Below are positions 11,007 through 21,116 of a stretch of DNA of 31,649 nt, in pieces. Within the stretch, counting starts at the first letter, position 1. The number at the start of each line of letters is the position of its first letter. The stretch spans positions 1 through 31,649 of the forward strand of contig CAXKVV010000818.1 of NCBI GenBank assembly GCA_964058805.1, given 5' to 3'. The position numbers and the translations under genes are program-made. The DNA comes from Schoenoplectus triqueter. Its lineage: Eukaryota > Streptophyta > Magnoliopsida > Poales > Cyperaceae. Under the pieces are notes generated by a model. It did not search any database and was not told where the DNA came from. It was given only the letters and a program-made list of their open reading frames with translations.

Positions 11007-14000
11007 ATGAATAATCCATTGAAGAAATCGGGATACCGGTCCCTGGTACGGTGGTCCTTCATGAAGGTTCCCTCCTTGACTACAGTAATTGCAGCGGTTC
11101 TTGGGTTTATGCTTGGCACGACTTTCCCTATTTCTAGTTTTACTAAGGTATTATATTCAATATAGAGAGAGAGAGTTGAATTACGTTGCCACGTAATATA
11201 AAATGTTGTTTTATTTTGGATTCATATTTTGAAAATCGAAGTTTGAATGATCTCTGATTTGCTCATCATAATCTTATGAAATACTAAATTTTCTTATTTT
11301 TAAATTTTTTTACTGTTTTTTAATTTTCGAAATTTTGCCCAAATTTAAGTTGCAAATTAGTTTTATTTTTTTATAATTTTTAGGTCATCTTTTAAAAAAT
11401 CTGAAAAATAATAAATAAAATATAAAAGAGTAAAATTTGACAATAAATATTATTTTCATACATAATTGTGTTGAGCAACTCAGTCATTGGGGCTATGACT
11501 TTTGAGATATGGAGTATCAAAGTAAACAAATTATTTTTATTCTAGTTTGCAACATAATTCAGCTTTCTCTTTCTCTCTCTATATAAATTCTTCAGATATC
11601 TACTTTTTACTTTCTTTTGAATATTTCAATTTTCAAGCACCGCATGTTCCATTGCTTCCCTTCTTTTGCAATACTTTCACCCTCTTTATTTAAGAGCATG
11701 TAAAACACCTTTCATATGAGATTAAAGATTATGAAATACATGCTTGTGCAATATATTCTTTTCTGTCAGTTTGGAATTTCATCTCCTAAAGTTATGTCTG
11801 ATGGAGATACAGTCGATCATTCTGTAAAAGATAATTCGACGGATATATTTAAGGTAAACATTACTACTCTGTTTTTTCTTTCTTTGTTAAGATGATAATA
11901 TGACGAGAAATTAAGCTTGTCATGATGTGAATTTTAACTTTTTGCCAACCATGGAAATAACTTTAATTTCATTAAAATCCTTATTGTAATTAACCATCTG
12001 ACTCTAAATCAATTACAATTCTGATGTAATTGCTAAACTATAGATAGGCGCAAAAGGCATCCTGAAATGTATAATATACCGCTTCTGTGCTTTTGCATTC
12101 TCGTTCATGGCAACAATGCATCACATTGGATGATACAGCTACAATGATTTTCTTGAGATTCAAACGAATCAGTGGCCAAAACCTCTCAATATCCATAAGC
12201 ATAAACCTTGGAAAATCCACAAGCATAAACATGGCAAGAATTACTTCTCTAATTTTGTTCTTGCAGATATATGAACCAACAAATCCAAAGGGTGCCGAAA
12301 CACTACCCCCTGGTATTATCGTTTCAGAGTCAGATTTCTATCAGCACAGATTATGGGGAAATCCATATGAGGTATATGCAAAATGAAAATTTATACTTCT
12401 TTTAGAATGGTGCCATGTTATGCTCCTTATATTAGTAATAATTAGCTTTATATTCAATTTTGATGAGCAGGATTTACCTCTGAAGCCGAAGTACCTTGCA
12501 GTTTTCACTGTTGGATATCAACAGAAGGAACTTGTCAATGCTGCTGTACAGAAGGTACTAAAATATTAATACAGATGGACATTAAATGATTACTGTTACA
12601 TAAAATATGATCTTTTCCCATTATATGAGGATTTGAACTCCAAACTTTCAAGCTCTCGCAAATAGAAATTTTGAACCGGCCATGCCCAACCTCCTTTAGG
12701 AAAACTATATATCAGTGAAACACAGACTCAGATGTTATCATCTTATAGAGTGAACAAAAAAATTGAACTATTTATCATTAGAGATTTATCAGAAAGTTTG
12801 GGGAAACAGTGTTCATATGAAATTTGAATTTTTAACCATTAATTGAGATCATTATTTTATATGATGCAGTTTTCAGAGAATTTTACGATAGTACTGTTCC
12901 ATTATGATGGTCAAGTAAATGAATGGGATGAGTTTGAGTGGTCACAACGAGCTATCCACATAAGCATAAGGAAACAAGCCAAATGGTAATGTGTGTATTT
13001 ATTTTCTTTTTTATACAATTCATGTTCAAAGCACAAACAATCTAGTAACGTAAGCAATAGCTAACTAAAATAATTTCAAAGATGTTATGGCTGCAAGCTC
13101 CGTTGGACAAAAAAAGACCTAAACACTGTTTTCACAAAAAAAATGACCAAATTAAACCTTCAGAAAATCTACAGAAGATCTAGAACTCAATAATATCTCT
13201 CTATATATTATCTATATATAGGTGGTATGCGAAGAGATTTCTCCATCCAGATATAGTTGCTGCATATGAGTACATCTTCATTTGGGATGAAGACTTGGGG
13301 GTCGAGCACTTCAACGCTGAAGAGTATACATCACATTTCTTAATAAAATATTTTATTGGCTTATTCAGAATTTATTATTGGAGTTACTGGATGGTTAACT
13401 GAGAAGTTAAGCTTAAAGGCCTTTTCATAATTTGTGCGATAATTGGTCATTTTGTATATGCGAGGCTAACTTGTTGGTCAAATTCATAATTATTTATTTC
13501 AAATGTAGATACATTAAAGTGGTCAGAAAATATGACTTGAAGGTCTCACAACCTGCACTGGAGTCGAGTAAACCCATTTTTTATGAAGTGACTATGAGGA
13601 GAAATGGTACCGAAGTGCACAGGTAAGATTCTGAAAGATTTTTTTATTCTTACTGAAACAGTTTTCTTTTTCTATGTTCAGAAAAGCTTGCTTTTCTCAT
13701 TTTGAAATTAAAGTGTTAATGAGACAATATCTTAGTAATATATTAATAAGTAAGTCAATCCATTAATTGTCCAGGCCAATCATGCAATTGCGCTTCTTGT
13801 TGAGATCTCATTTGGTCCATAGTCCATACCAAGACTTGTGACTAGTGGTCAAGCTTGTGTTAAAGGAATGACAAGCTTTGATCAATGTGAGCAAGAAACT
13901 GAAAAGAAAATTAATTTGATTTATATATATGACTTTTAAAGAAAAACCATGTTTGCAATAATAATGGGATCCAGAAAAAGGTAAATACTGTCACCATTTT

Positions 14001-16510
14001 CTGGTCAACGAACAAGAGAGCAAGCTATATTGAAAAGGGTGTCAGAAAAAGTATTGAAAATCGTTGTTAAAAATGCATTATAAATGAAGTGTCAGGAATA
14101 CATTTAACAACGATTTTTTAAATAAATATCATTGTTAAAGAGTATTTAAAAAAAATCAAAAATAAAAAAAATCCTTAGCAACGATTTTAACTAATAACCA
14201 TTGCTAAATGTATTTTTTCAAATTTTTGTTTTCAAATTTAACTTTCTTTAAAAGGTGCGAGTCAGCTTGATATTGAGTCGTGTTGATTAACAATAAATAA
14301 TGAATATGGAGTCATATTAATTAGATAAGAATTAATTTTATTATATATTATTCATTCAACAATTAATATGAAAGAAATAAATATAATTATTCTTCAACTG
14401 AAAAAATATTTACTCAAAAAATACATACATATTACTCATACAAAAATATGAAAATTTATACAATTTAAAAAAAATAGAAAAAATGGAATTAAAACTTCAA
14501 ATGAGTTTTTGAACTTGAAAATAAAGTTTTTTTACCCCGAAATGGCGGTAATGACATAAGTATTAACTCTGTAGATCTCGTCGTTAGCTTTCTGTGGCTG
14601 CGTAGAACGCGTTAGTCGGAGTTTTCTATCAAAAATTTTAGCCGTTTGAAGTTGAGATGGTCAGATTTCAGTTTTTATTTCTTCTGTCTCTCTTCCCTTT
14701 TCTTTCTCTCTCTCATCTCTCTTTTTATATATAAAAACAAATGAAAAAGGGTTTGTAATTCATGGGATTTCAGTTTTCAAATTTTTTATTTTTGAAATGT
14801 TGGATTAAGATTAATGAATGGTGAGATGAGCAATCTGTGGAAGTAAATGTTATTGATGAGAGCAAAAAAAAAATCTCAAACCCAAAAAATAGCATAATCA
14901 TTTAACAACGGTTCTAGACATAGAACCGTTATTAAAAGATGTGTTTAACAATGGTTCCTTTAAGGAACCGTTGCTAAATGGTTATTCTATTTTTTGGTGT
15001 TATGGGAGTCTATTTTAACAATATTTTTTATTATAAATCATTATTAAAAAAGTTCTCAATATTATAATGATGTCACTGAGAAATTTTAATAACAAATTTG
15101 ATATATAATTGTTATTAAATGAGTGTTATCTAAGATCTTTTTCAATTGTAGTGATTTATATCAATTTTTTTCTATTATTCAAAACTGCTGCTCCAACTTT
15201 ATTTACTCTTTTCTTAACAGTGATGCTGGGCCGAATGCTAAATCGATATGCCTTGAGCATGAAATTACACCATGTGCAGAGTAAATATTTAAGTTTCATA
15301 CGTTCAATGACATTTTAAATTTTCTATATTTTTGTAGTCTTCTTCCAAAATATAGGATGTATGCCCTTTCTTTTATTTTACTTGGATCTACTTTTTTTTT
15401 GTAATTTTCAATTATAGGCTTGTAGAGATAATGGCACCAGTATTTTCTAGAGATGCATGGAGATGTGTATGGCACATGATCCAGGTACTAAGTTTCTCAT
15501 ATAGGATGACTTGACTATAATGATATGCATAAAACATATTATTATTGCGCTATGAATCAAATTTTTAGTTTTAAACTTTAAATGATCGATCTGAACCATT
15601 CAAAATTATTTTTGTATAAATATCTATTTATAGACCAAATTTTATATATTTTATATTTTTTAGATAATTAAAAATCACTTGATTTAAATATCATGAGCCA
15701 TCAAAAGAGTGAATTTCTAACTATGTAAAAAATAGTTAAAATTTCTAAAAAATAAAAAATATGATTGATAACTAGATACTTGTATGAAAATTATTTTTTA
15801 GTAGTTTAGATCGATAATTTTAATTTTAAAATGAAAAACTGATTCATATCACGGAAATTATCTATACTATGCATAGCTAAACTTTGTATATAATTATTAT
15901 TTTTCTATTTTTTTAATCTCTATTTCTTGATATTTGCATGCTGTTTTATTTGTTACAGAATGACTTGTGTCATGGCTGGGGGCTTGACTATGTCTTTAGG
16001 TATTGTGCCGAGGTTAGTTGTTCCTAGCTCTTTTGAATAAATTTGTTCAAATGTACAAGCCAATCAAAACATTCTGTTTTTAATTTAAATTGAATAAAAT
16101 TACATCATCACCTGGATCAGATAATTTGACTCTTCACTAGAGTGAATTAAATGCAACTTTCTGTAATTTCAATCAATATGTAGTCCGGACATCATATATA
16201 TTGGCATCAAATAACGCAAAAGAGATTTTACAAAACATTGAGGGTACAAATGATAAATTTGCGTTAAACAAACCACATATTTCTCATTGAATTGCTCTGG
16301 TCATGGATATTATTAACCCTACCCTGTTTTTCAACAAATTAAAATAAATAAAAGAAAAAAAACAAGCAATCGGCTTCCTGAACTATTTTTTTGTTGTTGT
16401 TGTTCTTTTGTTTCTTGCAAATGAAAAGCCTTCACGTACAAAGACCGGTGTAGTTGATGCACAATGGATTTTTCATCATGGAAAACCTACTCTGAGAGAT
16501 CAGGTAAAAA

Positions 16511-16553
<43 letters not shown>

Positions 16554-17456
16554 GGCTATGGTGCTTTGCGAAGTACAAGTGTGTTGTGTGCTTTGCGCTC
16601 TATTATTAATTTTAAGTCAAAAATGATCGATCCAAACCGTTCAATCTAATCTTCATATCAAAATCTATTAGTAAATCAAATTTTATATTTTTAGAATTTT
16701 TTTGCTATTTTTTCTGCTGAGGAGAAAATGATTTATCTGAGAATTCTGGTTCATCCAAAAATGACGTTTTCCTCCCTATCCAAAAATATAAAAATAGCAA
16801 ATTTTATATTTTTTTGCAATCCATTTGCTATTTTTTTGGATGAACCAGAATTCACAGATCAAGTCATTTTTCTCCTCAGCAAAAAAAAATAGCAAAAAAA
16901 TTCTAAAAAACATAAAATTTAGTTTATATGATGATTAGATTGAACGCTTCGGATCGATTATTTCTGACTTGAAATTAAAAATAGAACGTAAAGCACACAA
17001 TGCCTCTGTACTTTGCAAAGCACCATAGTCGGACTATATATATATATATATACTACAGTGCTTTGCAAAGTACAAGAGCGTCGTGTGTTTTGCACTCTAT
17101 TTTTCATTCAAGTCAGAAATGATCGATCCAAATCACTCAATCTAATCTCTATATCAAAATCTATTAGTAAACCAAATTTTATATTTTTTGAAATTTATTT
17201 GCTATTTTTTGGATAGGAGAAAAACCGTCATTTTTGGATAAACCAGAATTCTCAGATCGAGTCATTTTCTCCTCATCAGAAAAAATAACAAAAAAATTCT
17301 AAAAAATATAAAATTTGGTTTCCTAATAGATTTTTATATGAAAATTAAATTGAATGGTTTGGATCAATTATTTCTAACTTGAAATGGAGAATAGAGCGCA
17401 AAGCACACAAAACTATTGTGCTTTACAAAGCACCGTAGTCGGACTCATATAGAATT

Positions 17457-17528
<72 letters not shown>

Positions 17529-18360
17529 TAGGGGCAACTAAACATAAATTACCAAAAATGAAACAAGTCAAAGTATATATACGCTCTTTATGATTTAAAT
17601 GGTTCCGTATCCAATATCCCAAAATAATTCATTTTATATATTTTTGTGTTTTTTTAATTACAGTGGAAAAAAGAGAATGTGGCTGATAGCCCAGTAGGGG
17701 TATGTTTGCTAGCTGCTCAGCTTTTTTATCCTTCTATTACAATTTTTTTGGGCTTATGGGTCACATACTCACATTGAATGTTGATGCTCAATTGTGTAGC
17801 ACTGTGCACTTATACAATACATGCCCCGTTAGATCATTTTAAGATTCATTGCGGCTAAAATCACGAGAAAATTTAACGATCTATTTACTGTTGCACACCT
17901 GGATGGTGCGCAGCAGGATAAGAATTTGGGTCATATCATGGGTTTCCAAAAAAGAGAGGCGCAAACATCTTGTTTAATGCCCAGTATCATGTATACTATG
18001 ATTTTGCAGTAGGACCAAATGTATAGTACATAAATTCTACAGCAATATGTATATTGGAACTGATTGAAACGAATTTGGAAAAAAGAATATGAAAGCAACA
18101 TCTGTTTAAAAATAGGTTGAACCTTGCCATTAATTAAATATATTGTGAATTAAATGTAAGCGGTGATCATTACTCATGTCTCATTGGTTGCAGAAAAAGA
18201 AATTACAAATATTGTTAATATTTTTCAGATAATTACGAGATGCTTTGTAGAGCTTGGAATCTTCAAATATAGATGGGAAAATGCAGAGCGAGACTACTAC
18301 ATAAAGAAGGGCCTAATTCCCAAAAAGACCACAAGACTATTCACGCATTTCCCACCATGA
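11007..18360 (+). CDS. DUF707 protein, copy 2 (complete, 13 coding exons)
   Basis: Exons: 11007-11147, 11770-11853, 12267-12371, 12471-12554, 12870-12985, 13222-13323, 13509-13622, 15221-15280, 15418-15484, 15959-16012, 16429-16503, 17664-17699, 18229-18360; all GT-AG. Total 1170 nt, 389 aa. Exon lengths equal those of copy 1 except exon 8 (+6), exon 12 (-3) and exon 13 (+3), all frame-preserving. Features match copy 1: hydrophobic anchor with GFMLGTTFP, ESDFYQHRLWG, WDEDLG at 198-203, HGWGLD at 296-301, GVVDAQWIFHHG, and sequons at N69, N142 and N243. The start is the ATG aligned with copy 1; sequence upstream is open in frame for a further 35 codons but holds no ATG. Introns 1, 7, 9, 11 and 12 carry insertions absent from copy 1, so the gene spans 7.35 kb against 4.23 kb. 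With no stop or splice-site damage it looks functional. The biochemical role is unknown; a Golgi enzyme is inferred. Confidence 0.9.
11160..11584. mobile_element. Foldback insertion in intron 1 of DUF707 copy 2
   Basis: The left end atatagagagagagag followed by ttgaattacgttgc is mirrored at the right by gcaacataattcag followed by a ct-rich run and tatat. The intron of copy 1 jumps directly from the donor region to the 'aaattcttcag.tatc' block, so this segment is an insertion. No clear target duplication beyond TA/AT can be fixed. The interior does not form a convincing long palindrome. No coding capacity. Confidence 0.5.
14021..15153. mobile_element. CACTA-like non-autonomous transposon B in intron 7 of DUF707 copy 2
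   Basis: The right end reads in reverse complement CACTACAATTGAAAAAG, a CACTA-type terminus. The left end is eroded; caagctatattgaaaa at 14021 is the best match. Inside are many TTTA(A/G)CAACG motifs arranged as short palindromes, notably about 14898-14940 (AACGGTTCT...AGAACCGTT) and 14943-14981 (GGTTCC...GGAACC), the same design as in element A. The intron of copy 1 lacks it and is about 1.1 kb shorter. The middle (about 14270-14880) is AT-rich with no transposase. Exact left boundary and target duplication are uncertain. Confidence 0.6.
15514..15880. mobile_element. Foldback element in intron 9 of DUF707 copy 2
   Basis: The left arm (about 15540-15630, with gctatgaatcaaatttttag and gatcgatctgaacca) pairs with the right arm (about 15790-15865, with tagtttagatcgat and gattcatat). 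The block gatcgatc(c/t)(a/g)aacc(a/g)ttcaa followed by ccaaattttatat is shared with the two foldbacks in intron 11, so all three are one family. The intron of copy 1 has no such insert. Non-coding. Confidence 0.6.
16513..16547. repeat. (TA)n microsatellite in intron 11 of DUF707 copy 2
   Basis: Uninterrupted TA run of about 17 units that starts 10 bases after the exon 11 donor and directly borders the first of two foldback elements. Confidence 0.85.
16553..17030. mobile_element. Foldback element 1 in intron 11 of DUF707 copy 2
   Basis: Long imperfect palindrome. The left arm begins ggctatggtgctttgcgaag and runs through a cttt-gcgctctatt block, gatcgatcc, ccagaattc-type and ctcctcagc-type blocks; the right arm holds the same blocks in reverse and ends ctttgcaaagcaccatagtc. 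The two arms cover nearly the whole element around a short centre near 16780. It has no coding capacity and sits between (TA)n tracts, suggesting insertion at TA sites; superfamily not settled. Confidence 0.75.
17036..17052. repeat. Short (TA)n tract between two foldback elements
   Basis: About eight TA units separate the right end of the first foldback from the left end of the second. It may be a target-site remnant that expanded by slippage. Confidence 0.7.
17053..17445. mobile_element. Foldback element 2 in intron 11 of DUF707 copy 2
   Basis: Second copy of the same family in tandem. The left end is ctacagtgctttgcaaag and the right end ctttacaaagcaccgtagtc. The arms pair along almost the full length with a shorter centre than in element 1 (near 17220), so this copy is about 85 bases shorter. 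Non-coding. Confidence 0.75.
17459..17527. repeat. Long (TA)n microsatellite in intron 11 of DUF707 copy 2
   Basis: About 34 uninterrupted TA units, the longest simple repeat in the window, on the right side of the foldback pair. Such a run is prone to slippage and to assembly error. Confidence 0.9.
17765..17935. other. Insertion of about 170 bases in intron 12 of DUF707 copy 2
   Basis: Intron 12 of both copies shares 'gggcttatgggtcac' and, downstream, an 'aggaccaaatgta' block. Copy 2 has an additional segment bracketed by tgggtcacat and tgggtcatat, a near-perfect 10-base direct repeat that could be a target duplication. The segment has no coding frame and no terminal repeat that I can recognise. 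Confidence 0.4.
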
Positions 18361-19500
18361 CTTCATTTTTTATGTTCTTGAATTAAGGAGAAAAAATTAT
18401 AATAATTGAGCTCATTTGAAACTCAACCTAAACTCAATTTATCCCTATTTTGATCTTTATTTCACACAACGGTCAAAAGGGAAAGAAAATCAGAAGAATA
18501 GATAATTATTAGCAGCTTTCTTTAATTTCCCTCTCCACTTAAAAACTTTAGATCTATATCCGTGTTTGATAAGTGTGGTAAAGTACAGTAGATATTTTAA
18601 AACGTTTTAAAGTATCAAACAAAAGTGATTTAAGGTGAAATAAAGTTAAATCACTTCTATATGTGTTTAAAGTTAAATCATTAAATTTTTTTGTAATATT
18701 TTTTACACAATTTTTTTCATCTATTTACTTCATTACTATCAAACATCACTCATTTAAGATGATTTAATTTTTATTCCGTTTTAACTTTGCTACGCATATA
18801 AAACGAAGAGATAAATTCAATAATATGCATATATTTTACTATGCATATATTTTATTATTTTTACTATGCATATATTCAATAACTTTACTATGCATATATT
18901 TTATTATTTTTTAATTGATTTGGATAACCATTAACAAAGAAAAAAATATTATTGCTTGACAATACTAATTAATCATCTTATGAAATCATAAGCAACTGAT
19001 TGCAAATAGTGTCTGACGAGTGTTTCGGTTTGATCGTGCTAGCTCGTACCTATATAAAAATTCAATTCTTGCCCAATTTAAATGATTCAAAAAGTATTAC
19101 GTGCACAAATAAATTGCACTATGACATCAAGCAAAAGCATCGCTCATTGCCATCGAAACCTCGAAGTAGTTCGACAAACTCACACAAACCCTTGTGCAAA
19201 ATCCCTCAACATTCTCTGACGAATTTCTTCCTGCAAACAGAACCAACACAATTAAATTTGCAGTCAACATAAACCTTATTTCAAAACCTAAATCCTGGTC
19301 CAAATCTCACATAAATCCATCAACCATAGGCCAAGAAATTAATCTCCAAAGTCGAAGGAGAAGCACACCTAACAACACATTACACATCAAGCCATTCCAA
19401 GAGTCCAAGCCAAGCATCCACGTCTCACAGTCTCACTAATTTACGACCGTTGAGAAGTGATCAATCCAAGGGCCTAGAATCAACTCTCTGAGATATCTCG
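18361..19500. other. Spacer between DUF707 copy 2 and the histone H1 gene
   Basis: Contains the 3' flank of DUF707 copy 2, an AT-rich mid-part with a small tandem repeat (18821-18901), and the distal promoter of the H1 gene. Open frames between about 19000 and 19440 are lysine/serine/proline-rich low-complexity reading with no recognisable domain, and I do not call them genes. Confidence 0.5.
18821..18901. repeat. Tandem repeat of an ATGCATATATT-type unit
   Basis: The motif (ct)atgcatatatt recurs four times, at about 18824, 18841, 18865 and 18890, separated by variable T/A-rich spacers. It forms an irregular minisatellite about 0.8 kb upstream of the H1 start. Confidence 0.7.
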
Positions 19501-19573
19501 ATCCGTGTGACCTCCTCTCGACCAATCAGAGCGCACTATACGATCTTTCCTTTCAAACGCTTCTCATATTTAA
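19445..19573 (+). promoter_or_regulatory. Candidate core promoter of histone H1
   Basis: Three motifs in plausible order: gaccgttgag at 19445-19454, whose reverse complement contains CAACGG, the core of plant M-phase-specific (MSA) or MYB sites; a CCAAT box at 19522-19526 (gaccaatcaga); and a TATA-like tatttaaa at 19566-19573, 122 bases before the ATG. A CCAAT box and cell-cycle elements are known in plant histone promoters; use of these sites is inference. Confidence 0.4.
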
Positions 19574-19694
19574 ACTGCCCATCTCCTTCGGAAAATATAA
19601 CAAAATATATACCAAAAAATTCTCCCTCGCGCTTCTCTCGCCGTACAAGCGACTGTCTTCACAAAAAACCTCACCCGAAGCTTGAGTTGTAGCA

Positions 19695-21116
19695 ATGGCT
19701 AGTTTGGATGGCACGTTGGTTCCGATCGAGGAGGTAGCCTCCGATCCCGTCGCTACGGTGGAGGGCGCCGCCCCCGGCAAGACTAAGTCTAAGAAGGAGA
19801 AGGTTCCTAAGGAGAAGAAACCTCGTTCTCCTCCCAGCCATCCTCCTTACGCTGAGGTTTGTTCTCTCTCTCTCTCTCTCTCTTTCTCTCAGAGTAGAAA
19901 GTGGATTGAGACTAGTCAATCCGTTTCAGATAACAAAAGGAAACTTGAATGAATCCACTCATAGTGTATTCATGACCTATTAGGTAGGTCCGTATAGATT
20001 TGTGTGCAATATAAGTCTATGCAGTGGAGAAAACATGGGTTCAATCCCTTGAAAAGTCAATTTGTGACTTATTCTCCACAATCTCGGTATCTTACCATGA
20101 GGATGGGGGTCTTGAAATGTACAGGTGATATGAATTGCATCTATTGATGTGAGCAGATGTAGTTTTAATGTCTTAAACTAGTAATAACTAATCCTGACCG
20201 TTTCCCCAATTATCACGACCAAAATACATCATTTACACATGAAAACCAAAGTGTTTGTTTGTAGGAACACATCTATAGATCTGTAAATGAATTATATATA
20301 TCTATCTTAACAATTTTTTCCACCTAATTTCTGACAGTTTCAACATATCAAAACAGTATTCACCTATTTGTATTATTGTAAAGAGAACTGAGTGGAAATA
20401 TATTTCTCATAACTTTAATTATTCACTTAATTCAGATGATTAGTGATGCAATCACATCCCTGAAGGAGAGAGCTGGGTCAAGTTCAGTTGCAATTGGGAA
20501 ATTCATAGAAGACAAGCACAAGACCCACTTGTCGTCCAATTACAAAAAGCACATATCACATCAGCTCAAGAAGCTAATTGCATCTGGCAAACTTGTCAAA
20601 GTTAAGAACTCGTACAAGTTGGCAAGTGTAGCACCAAAATCTGTACCTGCCAAACCCACTAAGCCAAAGGCCAGCATGAAACCAAGGGGAAATGTTACAA
20701 AATCTGTGGTTTCACCATCCAAAGCCAAGGCAGATGCTAAAACCAAATCCAAACCAGCAGCTAAGCCCAAAGCCAAGCTGTCTCCTGCCAAGCCAAAGAA
20801 GACTACTGCTCTGAAGCCAAAAGCTGTTGCTAAGGCAAAGAAAGAGACAGCTCCAAAAGCCAAGGCAAAGGGGTCTGTGACAAAGGCAAAAGTAACAACT
20901 AAGCCAAAGGCTGCTTCTACAAAGACCAAGGCTACTGCTATGCCAAAAGGTGCTGGTCGGCCAGCAAAGTCAGCTAAGATTTCAGCAAAGGATTCACCTG
21001 GGAAGAAAGCTGGTGTAGCTCCAGTGAAAAAAAAGGTTCTGGTGAAGAAAACAGCAAGCCCGGCTAAGAAGGTGGCTCCAGCAAGGAAAGCTCTTGGTAG
21101 AAAGGCTAAGAAATAG
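19695..21116 (+). CDS. Linker histone H1 (two exons)
   Basis: Exons 19695-19856 and 20436-21116, with a GT-AG intron of 579 bases, give 280 aa. H1 binds linker DNA at the nucleosome entry/exit site and compacts chromatin in the nucleus. The layout is typical: an acidic-to-basic N-tail (residues 1-47), a globular H15 winged-helix domain at about 49-117 starting SHPPYAEMISDAI and ending KLVKVKNSYKLA, and a long Lys/Ala/Pro-rich C-tail with SPSK, SPAK and SPGK motifs of the kind phosphorylated by cyclin-dependent kinases. The intron falls inside the globular domain just after HPPYAE, so either exon alone lacks a whole domain. The start is the first ATG of the frame, in good context (gcaATGgc). 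Length is close to the somatic H1 proteins of Arabidopsis. There is no sign of damage. It lies between DUF707 paralogues with no evident functional link. Confidence 0.95.
19863..19891 (+). repeat. (CT)n tract beside the H1 intron donor
   Basis: A run of about 12 ct units interrupted once by a t, beginning seven bases after the exon 1 boundary. It lies in the intron, so length changes would not affect the protein, but pyrimidine tracts near a donor can affect splicing. Confidence 0.75.

Noticed and set aside
12087..12386. 99-codon frame running into exon 3 of DUF707 copy 2
   Set aside because: Its second half is exon 3 in the correct frame, but the first half is intron 2; the tgcag acceptor at 12266 and copy 1 comparison fix the exon start.
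19000..19439. Two overlapping + strand open frames upstream of histone H1
   Set aside because: Low-complexity Ser/Pro/Lys reading without domains, located in the H1 promoter region.
20561..20929. 122-codon open frame on the - strand opposite histone H1 exon 2
   Set aside because: It is the reverse-strand shadow of the repetitive Lys/Ala/Pro codons of the H1 tail; no independent evidence supports it.
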